8,321 nt of DNA from Clostridia bacterium (GTDB taxonomy: Bacteria > Bacillota_A > Clostridia > Peptostreptococcales > JAAYPU01): contig JAKSCF010000222.1 in the NCBI GenBank assembly GCA_022360735.1, positions 1 to 8,321 on the forward strand, read 5' to 3'. Below, piece by piece: positions 1 to 5,178 of this stretch. Position numbers and translations under genes: made by a program. The notes beneath the pieces were generated by a model. That model did not search any database and was not told where the DNA came from. It saw nothing but the letters and a program-made list of their open reading frames with translations. How positions within the stretch are numbered: position 1 is the stretch's first letter; the number at the start of each line of letters is the position of its first letter.

Positions 1-710
1 ATACAGCCGTTGGTAAAGATTTAGCTCCCCGACTGGCCCAACGCCTCGGAGTTGGGATGGCTTCGGACTGTACAGGAATGGAAATTGACGCAGATGCCTT
101 CCTGACTTTCAAACGCCCCATTTATGGTGGAAAAGCGTTTGTTGAGGTTACTTTAAAGGCTTCCCCGATAATGGCAACCATTCGACCTAATACATTCCCG
201 GTAGCTGTACCGGATTCATCACATCAAGCTGAAGTAATCAATGAAGCGGTAGATATCGATTCTGATGACCTCAAGACTATAGTAAAAGAAATTGTTATTG
301 CGGCTTCAGAACGTCCGGAGCTCATTGAGGCTAACGTTATTATTTCTGGTGGACGCGGAATGAAAGGACCAGAAAATTATAATATATTGGAAGAATGTGC
401 TGATGTTATTGGAGCCGCTGTAGGTGCGTCACGTGCTGCGGTAGATGCAGGTTGGATTGAAGAAAAATTCCAGGTTGGTCAAACCGGAAAAACAGTTTCT
501 CCTACCCTATATATAGCATGCGGCATCTCAGGTGCCATTCAGCACCTTGCCGGTATGGGATCATCAAAGGTAATCGTTGCAATCAATAAGGATCCTGAGG
601 CAAATATATTTAATTTAGCAGATTATGGTATTGTTGGAGATCTCTTTGAAATTGTTCCGCTGTTGACTGAAGAATTCAGAAAGCTTGTCGGTGAAAAGGC
701 ATTGGCTTAA
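1..710 (+). CDS. etfA: Electron transfer flavoprotein alpha subunit, C-terminal part (5' end outside window)
   Basis: ETF alpha pairs with EtfB, binds FAD, and carries electrons between acyl-CoA dehydrogenases and other redox partners in the cytoplasm. The reading frame is open from base 3, and the first visible residues (TAVGKDLAPRLAQRLGVGM) already match the family, so the ATG at 57 is internal and not the start. About 235 residues are visible. Family signatures are SGGRG (visible residues about 115-119), GASRAAVDAGW, VGQTGKTVSP followed by LYIACGISGAIQHLAGM (the FAD domain), and the C-terminal INKDPEANIF...ADYGIVGDLFEIVP. The partner etfB would be expected upstream but is not in view. Whether this is an ordinary or an electron-bifurcating ETF cannot be decided without the N-terminal half. 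The acyl-CoA dehydrogenase beginning at 8183 is a plausible electron donor. The gene ends in TAA and is followed by a strong hairpin. Confidence 0.96.
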   Translation, partial: TAVGKDLAPRLAQRLGVGMASDCTGMEIDADAFLTFKRPIYGGKAFVEVTLKASPIMATIRPNTFPVAVPDSSHQAEVINEAVDIDSDDLKTIVKEIVIAASERPELIEANVIISGGRGMKGPENYNILEECADVIGAAVGASRAAVDAGWIEEKFQVGQTGKTVSPTLYIACGISGAIQHLAGMGSSKVIVAINKDPEANIFNLADYGIVGDLFEIVPLLTEEFRKLVGEKALA

Positions 711-734
711 ATGGATAGATCATCTACATATAAC

Positions 735-774
735 TTACAACGCGGAGCATACACGCTCCGCGTTGTAAAATTTT
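735..774 (+). terminator. Perfect 14-bp hairpin after etfA, probable intrinsic terminator
   Basis: TTACAACGCGGAGC (735-748) is exactly complementary to GCTCCGCGTTGTAA (755-768), with a 6-nt loop ATACAC. The stem is GC-rich towards the loop and is followed by AATTTT, so the U-tract is short and imperfect. It lies 25 nt after the etfA stop and about 30 nt before the ATG of the next gene. It most likely ends or attenuates the ETF transcript, with some readthrough into the next gene. Because the T tail is weak, it could instead protect the 3' end of the RNA or mark a processing site. Confidence 0.72.
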
Positions 775-784
775 ATCCCAGTAG

Positions 785-790
785 AGGAGG
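785..790 (+). promoter_or_regulatory. Ribosome binding site fixing the start of the cysteine-rich protein gene
   Basis: AGGAGG lies 7 nt before the ATG at 798. This makes 798 the start rather than the in-frame ATG at 711, which directly abuts the etfA stop, has no such site, and would translate through the hairpin. Confidence 0.85.
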
Positions 791-797
791 AAACAAT

Positions 798-1544
798 ATG
801 GTGGAACTTCAAGAATTCAATAGTGAAGAATTGGACCGTAAAGAGCTTGCCGGGCTGACGGTTGACATGTTACACAGGACGTTGGTTCATCATGTTTTTT
901 GGTTTAAAGAAGTGGAACATCAAATGGGTTTTGACAAAGCATTGGAGGTAATGGAAACGGTTTACCATAAGAGTATGGGCATTCAATTAAAACGCTTAGG
1001 TAAATTACTTGGTTTCAAGCTCATTGACGGAATTCCCGAGCCAATACTCAATATGCCCAAAGAAAAATTGGCAGAACTCAACGAGGCATTGGGGGTAAAC
1101 TGGCTGGCCCAAGATGGCATCTGGTTTCAATCGGTTGAATCCAAGCATGGTATGCTTGATGCTAAACGGTGCAATGATTCGTGTTGGGCATGGTTTTCAC
1201 CTTTTGAAGCATGGTCAATAAAAAGAATGCTTAACCTGCCTAAGCAACCGGGAATAGAAGGATTGAAAGAAGCCCTTCAATGGCGCATGTATGCCAAAAT
1301 AAATGTACAATCCATTATTGATGAAAGCCCAAACAGCATTATATTTCAAATGAACAACTGCCGTGTACAAACAGCCAGAAAAAACAAAGGAATGGATGAT
1401 TATCCTTGCAAGTCAGCGGGAATGGTTGAGTATACCAATTTTGCACTGGCTGTTGATTCTCGAATTAAAACCCAGTGTATAGGGTGTCCTCCGGATGCTC
1501 ATCCAAAAGAGTGGTTTTGTGCTTGGCGATTTAGTTTGGAATAA
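798..1544 (+). CDS. Cysteine-rich soluble protein, DUF6125-like, function unknown
   Basis: A 248-aa protein with no signal peptide or membrane segment. The N-terminal half is mostly helical and charged (LHRTLVHHVFWFKEVEHQMG). The C-terminal half holds conserved-looking cysteines: C125 and C129 (CNDSC), C188 (NNCRVQTARK), C204 (DYPCKSAG), C227 and C230 (CIGCPPD), and C241 (FCAWRF). The CRVQ...PCKS...CIGC...FCAW pattern resembles, from memory, the uncharacterised DUF6125 family, found in anaerobes near redox and acyl-CoA genes; this was not checked by a search. The cysteine spacing suggests a metal or Fe-S site (inference). The gene sits between the etfA hairpin and the sigma-54 promoter at 1604, so it may be read from etfA by readthrough or have its own promoter; none is obvious in the short gap. 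No enzymatic role can be assigned. Confidence 0.82.
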   Translation: MVELQEFNSEELDRKELAGLTVDMLHRTLVHHVFWFKEVEHQMGFDKALEVMETVYHKSMGIQLKRLGKLLGFKLIDGIPEPILNMPKEKLAELNEALGVNWLAQDGIWFQSVESKHGMLDAKRCNDSCWAWFSPFEAWSIKRMLNLPKQPGIEGLKEALQWRMYAKINVQSIIDESPNSIIFQMNNCRVQTARKNKGMDDYPCKSAGMVEYTNFALAVDSRIKTQCIGCPPDAHPKEWFCAWRFSLE

Positions 1545-1603
1545 TGATGCTTTAATACATATTATATAAGTTTTAATGGGTAAATCATCAATTGTCATTA
1601 TAG

Positions 1604-1619
1604 TGGCATAATTCTTGCG
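1604..1619 (+). promoter_or_regulatory. Sigma-54 (-24/-12) promoter for the OadB-like block
   Basis: TGGCATAATTCTTGCG matches the sigma-54 consensus TGGCAC-N5-TTGCW with the correct spacing between the GG and GC elements. It lies 65 nt upstream of the first small membrane protein gene, which would place transcription start near 1630. It differs at only 2 of 16 positions from the element at 3268. Such promoters need an ATP-hydrolysing enhancer-binding activator; its site would lie upstream, possibly inside the preceding gene, and none was recognised. Confidence 0.82.
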
Positions 1620-1683
1620 ACTTATAAATATAAAAATTGATTTTAAAAATTAATAATTGAGTCATTAAGGAGTGAGGAAAATC

Positions 1684-1782
1684 ATGTTTGAATGGACACC
1701 ATTGGGTTTGTTGTTTGCAGCAGGATTACTTTTATTTATAGGGATTGTTTATGTTCTTAGTATAAGAAAAGAACTTAAATAA
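1684..1782 (+). CDS. 32-aa single-pass membrane microprotein
   Basis: ATG at 1684 follows AAGGAGTGAGG (1667-1677), a good ribosome binding site. The product is MFEWTPLGLLFAAGLLLFIG... ending RKELK: one hydrophobic helix (about residues 6-25) with a positively charged C-terminus, which predicts the N-terminus outside and the C-terminus in the cytoplasm. It is the first gene after the sigma-54 promoter and 35 nt upstream of the 46-aa gene, so it probably shares a transcript with the OadB-like protein. It is too short for a family assignment. A role as an accessory subunit of the downstream membrane protein is an inference from position and topology. Confidence 0.68.
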   Translation: MFEWTPLGLLFAAGLLLFIGIVYVLSIRKELK

Positions 1783-1817
1783 CCCTTGTGTTTATAAGTG
1801 AGAAAGGAGAAAAGGTA

Positions 1818-1958
1818 ATGAATAGTTCCATTTTGATTTCGTTAGAGATTTATTTGATTGCATTTGTTATTGCTACACTGATGGCATTTATTATTAAAGG
1901 AATGCATGTTGTAATACGACGTTTCTCCAATAAAGAAGAAGCCATGACAGATAAATGA
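1818..1958 (+). CDS. 46-aa membrane protein, OadG-related small subunit candidate
   Basis: ATG at 1818 follows AAAGGAG (1803-1809) by 8 nt. The protein has one transmembrane helix (about residues 5-27) followed by a basic turn (VVIRRF) and a charged tail (SNKEEAMTDK). This layout, a helix then a basic RF-type motif, resembles the N-terminal anchor of OadG/GcdD-type gamma or delta subunits of Na+-translocating decarboxylases, but the long Pro/Ala-rich C-terminal part of those subunits is absent. It ends 15 nt before the OadB-like gene, consistent with a co-translated partner. Small OadG-related proteins beside OadB homologues have been annotated in other anaerobes (from memory). The gene call is good; the function is inferred. 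Confidence 0.72.
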   Translation: MNSSILISLEIYLIAFVIATLMAFIIKGMHVVIRRFSNKEEAMTDK

Positions 1959-1973
1959 AAGTGAGGGATTGAT

Positions 1974-3176
1974 ATGAATTTATCCAGTATATTTCAAGGT
2001 GTCGGCACGCTCTTTTATCAAGAGCCTCAAATTGCTATTGCTAGAGTTGTATTAATTTTTCTAGGTATATTGTTGATATATTTAGGAAAAAAAGGAACTC
2101 TGGAACCATTGATTATGATACCTATGGGCTTTGGCATGTTAGCCGTAAATGCCGGCGTCCTGTTTTTGTCCAATACTACCACCGGAACCATATTTATAAA
2201 TCCTCTGGTTACTGAAACGAATGGCTTGATGGAGACCTTGCAAATTAACTTTCTTCAGCCCATTTACACATTTACATTTAGTAATGGTTTGATTGCCTGT
2301 ATTGTTTTTATGGGTATAGGTGTCATATCTGATGTAGGACATATCTTACGTTTTCCATTTACCAGTATGTTGATTGCTATGTTTGCCGAACTGGGGACTG
2401 TTGTTACATTTCCCATCGCACATGCAATGGGTTTGAGTTGGGGTGAAGCTGCGGCTGTTGCTACTATTGGCGGAGCTGACGGTCCAATGATACTTTTTGC
2501 TTCACTGATATTGGCAAAAGACCTTTTTGTTCCAATCACTATTGTTGCCTATCTTTACTTAAGTTTAACATATGGAGGGTATCCATTTCTTATACGTTTG
2601 TTGATTCCAAAAGAGCTAAGAGGTACAGCCGTAAAAGCTGCTAAAAAAAGCGATATTACTTCTACAGAAAAGCTGGCTTTTGATGTGATTGCCTGTACCG
2701 TTCTCTGCTTATTGTTCCCAGTGGCTGCACCGTTATTTTTAAGCTTTTTTCTTGGAAATGCTCTAAAAGAAGCCAAAATAGCTAAGTTTTCCAAATTACT
2801 GGAGGATGTTTTCCTGTACGGGGCGACACTCTTTTTAGGCCTGTTGCTTGGCGTATTATGTGAAGCCAGCACTATACTGAATCCTAAAGTTATCATACTC
2901 CTTATCCTTGGATTGCTTGCCCTTTTAGTTTCCGGAATAGGAGGAATTTTTGGCGGCTATCTTGTTTATGTCATCAATAAGAAAAAATTCAATCCAACCA
3001 TTGGGATCGCGGGAGTATCCTGTGTGCCGACGACTGCAAAGGTGGCTCAAAAGGAAGTTCAAAAAGCGAACAAACGTGCTGTTGTTTTACAATATGCTAT
3101 GGGGGCAAGTGTCTGTGGTGTTATTACATCCGCTATTATGGTAGGTATTTTTGTTACGGTGATTCCGTTACTTTAA
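1974..3176 (+). CDS. OadB/GcdB/MmdB-family Na+-translocating decarboxylase beta subunit-like membrane protein
   Basis: A 400-aa polytopic membrane protein. In the characterised family the beta subunit releases CO2 from carboxybiotin and couples this to Na+ export. Family signatures are FMGIGVISDVGHIL (112-125), TIGGADGP (164-171, with D169 matching the essential Na+/proton-coupling Asp), and GIAGVSCVPTTAKVAQKEVQKAN (344-366). Length and topology fit full-length beta subunits. Two departures stand out: the usual GGADGPT is GGADGPM, and the C-terminal segment expected as MGPNVAGVIGSA reads MGASVCGVITSA (376-387), losing the Asn. No carboxyltransferase alpha subunit or biotin carrier is in the window. 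It may be the pump of a glutaconyl-CoA, methylmalonyl-CoA or similar decarboxylase with subunits elsewhere, or a transporter that has lost the decarboxylase link. The start at 1974 follows a modest GTGAGGG site. Confidence 0.88.
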   Translation: MNLSSIFQGVGTLFYQEPQIAIARVVLIFLGILLIYLGKKGTLEPLIMIPMGFGMLAVNAGVLFLSNTTTGTIFINPLVTETNGLMETLQINFLQPIYTFTFSNGLIACIVFMGIGVISDVGHILRFPFTSMLIAMFAELGTVVTFPIAHAMGLSWGEAAAVATIGGADGPMILFASLILAKDLFVPITIVAYLYLSLTYGGYPFLIRLLIPKELRGTAVKAAKKSDITSTEKLAFDVIACTVLCLLFPVAAPLFLSFFLGNALKEAKIAKFSKLLEDVFLYGATLFLGLLLGVLCEASTILNPKVIILLILGLLALLVSGIGGIFGGYLVYVINKKKFNPTIGIAGVSCVPTTAKVAQKEVQKANKRAVVLQYAMGASVCGVITSAIMVGIFVTVIPLL

Positions 3177-3197
3177 AAAGAAAGATGCGTACATGTG

Positions 3198-3236
3198 AAC
3201 CGTACAGTTGTATGAAGAACCGGACTATAACCGGAC
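3198..3236 (+). repeat. Three phased AACCGKAC repeats, candidate activator-binding sites
   Basis: AACCGTAC at 3198-3205, then AACCGGAC at 3218-3225 and 3229-3236. The start-to-start spacings of 20 and 11 nt are close to two turns and one turn of the helix, so all three would face the same side. They end 31 nt before the sigma-54 element, roughly 58 to 96 nt upstream of the expected transcription start, where an enhancer-binding protein could bind. The motif was not found upstream of the first sigma-54 promoter. Confidence 0.5.
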
Positions 3237-3267
3237 AGGTGCACACGTTTTTAGTTGTGGATATGAG

Positions 3268-3283
3268 TGGCATAGTTCTTGCA
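3268..3283 (+). promoter_or_regulatory. Sigma-54 (-24/-12) promoter for the aminotransferase block
   Basis: TGGCATAGTTCTTGCA is a strong sigma-54 match, including the final A of TTGCA. It lies about 205 nt upstream of the aminotransferase start; transcription should begin near 3295, leaving a leader of about 195 nt. It is nearly identical to the element at 1604, and AG precedes both, implying shared control. Confidence 0.86.
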
Positions 3284-3406
3284 TTATAAAGTATTAAATA
3301 GTAATATCAGTTAAAAGTAGTTAAATTATCAAAAATAAGTATTCTAAAAAGGCTAAACGGGTTGGGAGTAGTCTATTAGAAAATATTGAGATAGGAGGAA
3401 TTGATT

Positions 3407-3430
3407 ATGACAGAGTTTGCAAGCCCATAG
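3407..3430 (+). other. 7-codon ORF with strong ribosome binding site: leader peptide or gene remnant
   Basis: AGGAGG (3393-3398) lies 8 nt before an ATG that encodes MTEFASP and then a TAG stop. Reading past the TAG in the same frame gives LQPPKKSIIGKV before a second TAG at 3467-3469, which looks like the N-terminus of an ordinary protein. It could be a short leader peptide within the sigma-54 transcript, or the remaining 5' end of a gene lost by deletion. There is no evidence that the TAG is decoded as pyrrolysine. Confidence 0.35.
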
Positions 3431-3460
3431 TTGCAACCACCCAAAAAATCAATTATAGGT

Positions 3461-3478
3461 AAGGTTTAGAAGGTTTAG
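3461..3478 (+). repeat. 9-bp perfect tandem repeat next to the aminotransferase ribosome binding site
   Basis: AAGGTTTAG occurs twice head to tail (3461-3469 and 3470-3478). The end of the second copy contributes the first AG of AGGAGG (3477-3482), the ribosome binding site 6 nt before the ATG at 3489. It is probably a slippage duplication; copy number changes could alter the leader but would leave the spacing to the ATG unchanged. Confidence 0.75.
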
Positions 3479-3488
3479 GAGGATTAAA

Positions 3489-4721
3489 ATGAAATTATCA
3501 GATGTAAAATTATCGGCCCAGACAGTAATGGATATGACAAACAAGTATATGATTGAAACCTACCAAAGGTTTCCTTTCATAGCAACAAGAGCAAAAGACA
3601 TGTACCTCTATGACGAAAATGACCAGCCATATCTGGACTTTTATGGCGGCATTGCGGTAAACAATGCAGGAAGTTGTAATGACAAGGTTGTTGCAGCCGT
3701 ATGTGATCAGGTTGGAGATATTATGCACGCATTTAACTACCCTTATACCATACCGCAGGCTGTTTTGGCAGAGCTTGTGTGTAAGACGTTAGGAATGGAC
3801 AAAATCTTTTATCAAAATTCAGGTACGGAAGCCAATGAAGCGATGATCAAGTTGGCCAGAAAGTATGGAACTGACAATTATGGTCCTGAAAAATACCATA
3901 TCATCACGGCAAAGAAAAGCTTTCACGGCAGGACTTACGGGGCAATGTCTGCGACGGGACAGCCCGACAATGCTTGCCAGCTGGGCTTTAAGCCGATGCT
4001 TTCGGGTTTTACTTATGCAGATTACAATGACCTGGATTCATTTAAAAATGCTGTTACGGAAAATACCATTGGTATTATGTTAGAGCCCATTCAAGGTGAA
4101 GGCGGAGTTAGACCTGCAACAAAAGAATTTATGACCGGCATCCGAAAGTTGTGCGATGATAATGGGATTCTGCTCATGATGGATGAAATCCAGACCGGAT
4201 GGTCCAGAACGGGCAAAATAATGGGATATATGAATTATGATATAAAACCTGATATTGTATCCATGGCCAAAGGAATTGGAGGCGGTATGCCTATTGGTGC
4301 AATCTGTACGACAGATACCGTTGCTTCAGCATTTAATGCCGGTGCTCATGGAACGACATTTGGCGGAAGTCCTGTATGCTGTGCAGCTGCTTACGCGCAG
4401 GTAAATGAACTTCTGGATAGGGGCTTGGACAAAAATGCAAAAGAAGTAGGGGATTATTTCATGGATAAATTAACGTCTTTACCCCATGTGAAAGAAGTTA
4501 GAGGAATGGGATTACTGGTAGGCGTTGAGTTTGATTTTGATGGTGCGTTACAGATCAAACATGGGTGTATAGACAGAAAGCTGTTGGTAACAGCAATCGG
4601 TGGAACAATTATCAGAATGGTTCCTCCTCTCATTGCTGCAAAAGAAGATTGTGACAAAGCCTATGAAATCCTAAAGGCTTCTACAGAGGAAGCCGCAGAG
4701 AAACTATTGTGTCAAGCATAG
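3489..4721 (+). CDS. Class III PLP-dependent aminotransferase (acetylornithine/4-aminobutyrate type)
   Basis: A 410-aa cytoplasmic enzyme of normal family length that moves a usually terminal amino group to a keto acid such as 2-oxoglutarate or pyruvate, leaving an aldehyde. Visible motifs are YLDFYGGIAVNNAG (48-61), NSGTEANEAMIKLARK (110-125, phosphate-binding loop), SFHGRTYGAMSATG (144-157), EPIQGEGGVRP (199-209), MMDEIQTGWSRTG (230-242, Asp232 pairing with the PLP ring), SMAKGIGGGMPIGA (258-271, Lys261 forming the Schiff base), HGTTFGGSP (287-295) and IIRMVPPL (374-381). The overall pattern is ArgD-like, but no arginine genes are nearby, and the downstream permease and acylating aldehyde dehydrogenase point to catabolism of an omega-amino acid or amine. 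The substrate (5-aminovalerate, 4-aminobutyrate, beta-alanine or another) cannot be read from sequence. AGGAGG lies 6 nt before the ATG. It is the first full gene after the second sigma-54 promoter. Confidence 0.93.
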   Translation: MKLSDVKLSAQTVMDMTNKYMIETYQRFPFIATRAKDMYLYDENDQPYLDFYGGIAVNNAGSCNDKVVAAVCDQVGDIMHAFNYPYTIPQAVLAELVCKTLGMDKIFYQNSGTEANEAMIKLARKYGTDNYGPEKYHIITAKKSFHGRTYGAMSATGQPDNACQLGFKPMLSGFTYADYNDLDSFKNAVTENTIGIMLEPIQGEGGVRPATKEFMTGIRKLCDDNGILLMMDEIQTGWSRTGKIMGYMNYDIKPDIVSMAKGIGGGMPIGAICTTDTVASAFNAGAHGTTFGGSPVCCAAAYAQVNELLDRGLDKNAKEVGDYFMDKLTSLPHVKEVRGMGLLVGVEFDFDGALQIKHGCIDRKLLVTAIGGTIIRMVPPLIAAKEDCDKAYEILKASTEEAAEKLLCQA

Positions 4722-4784
4722 TAGACATCATTATATACAGATTGCATAGGAGAACACTCTAAAAAAATTGCAATGTTGATGATG

Positions 4785-4792
4785 AAGGAGGT
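4785..4792 (+). promoter_or_regulatory. Ribosome binding site supporting a TTG start
   Basis: AAGGAGGT is a near-perfect Shine-Dalgarno sequence 8 nt before TTG at 4801. The spacing is optimal and no ATG occupies that position, so TTG is the likely initiator. Confidence 0.8.
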
Positions 4793-4800
4793 AAACACAT

Positions 4801-5106
4801 TTGGATAATCCTTTACTATTAATTCCATTAGTTCTTTGGCTTTTCACATACGGGATTAATTCATTTTTTCGTCGTATGTTGAAAAAAAAGCTGGGGACTC
4901 AAAGTGAAGGCTATGTCGATTTTAAATTACCATATTTCTTATCTAACCTGCTTAATTCCATGGTATCGGTAGGCTTAATGCTGATTATCATGAATTGTCC
5001 GGTACCATACCAGTTTAATACATATCTATTAGCACCATATTTTGGCATAATATCATACTGTACGACAGGTGTATTCAGAGCATTGAAAAATGCAGGAAAT
5101 AGCTAG
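4801..5106 (+). CDS. Unrecognised 101-aa small membrane protein, TTG start
   Basis: The protein has three likely membrane segments: residues about 4-23 (LLLIPLVLWLFTYGINSFF), 46-64 (FLSNLLNSMVSVGLMLIIM) and 74-92 (TYLLAPYFGIISYCTTGVF). A basic cytoplasmic loop follows the first (RRMLKKK, 24-30), with a short polar stretch after it. No family was recognised. It lies 79 nt after the aminotransferase stop and 72 nt before the permease, on the same strand, so it is probably co-transcribed with both. A role as an accessory subunit of the permease is possible but rests on position only. The TTG start with a strong ribosome binding site may set a modest expression level. Confidence 0.72.
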   Translation: MDNPLLLIPLVLWLFTYGINSFFRRMLKKKLGTQSEGYVDFKLPYFLSNLLNSMVSVGLMLIIMNCPVPYQFNTYLLAPYFGIISYCTTGVFRALKNAGNS

Positions 5107-5145
5107 ATCGGATGAAAGTCGTATACCATTTTTTATAACTTTTTT

Positions 5146-5162
5146 GCCGCAAAGACAGCGGC
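5146..5162 (+). other. Small GC stem-loop in the gap before the permease
   Basis: GCCGC (5146-5150) pairs with GCGGC (5158-5162) around the loop AAAGACA. A run of six T residues lies directly before the stem, not after it, so it is not an intrinsic terminator in this direction; on the other strand it is followed by A residues. It ends 6 nt before the GGAG of the permease and could affect translation start or RNA processing. Confidence 0.4.
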
Positions 5163-5178
5163 TAGAATGGAGATTAAT

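Larger units (their letters stand above)
3177..3488. other. 312-bp regulatory intergenic region
   Basis: The region between the OadB-like gene and the aminotransferase gene contains, in order, several short dyads (GTAC, CCGG, GTGCAC), three AACCGKAC direct repeats, a sigma-54 promoter, an AT-rich leader of about 195 nt, a 7-codon ORF with a strong ribosome binding site, and a 9-bp tandem repeat touching the aminotransferase ribosome binding site. No convincing intrinsic terminator for the upstream gene was seen, so some readthrough is possible. Confidence 0.75.

Noticed and set aside
711..797. Upstream ATG at 711 as the start of the cysteine-rich protein
   Set aside because: It directly abuts the etfA stop, has no suitable ribosome binding site, and would translate through the hairpin into non-family-like residues; AGGAGG before 798 gives a much better start.
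3407..3469. Pyrrolysine-containing peptide
   Set aside because: A single in-frame TAG in a 20-codon stretch is weak evidence, the aminotransferase gene itself ends in TAG, and no pyl genes are in view.
4726..4784. Nested inverted repeats (CATCAT/ATGATG and ATTGCA/TGCAAT) between the aminotransferase and the 101-aa gene
   Set aside because: The arms are only 6 bp, AT-rich and widely spaced, so they are probably chance in AT-rich spacer.
5141..5165. Intrinsic terminator before the permease
   Set aside because: The T-run precedes the stem on the plus strand and would be an A-run after it on the minus strand, so it fits neither direction.
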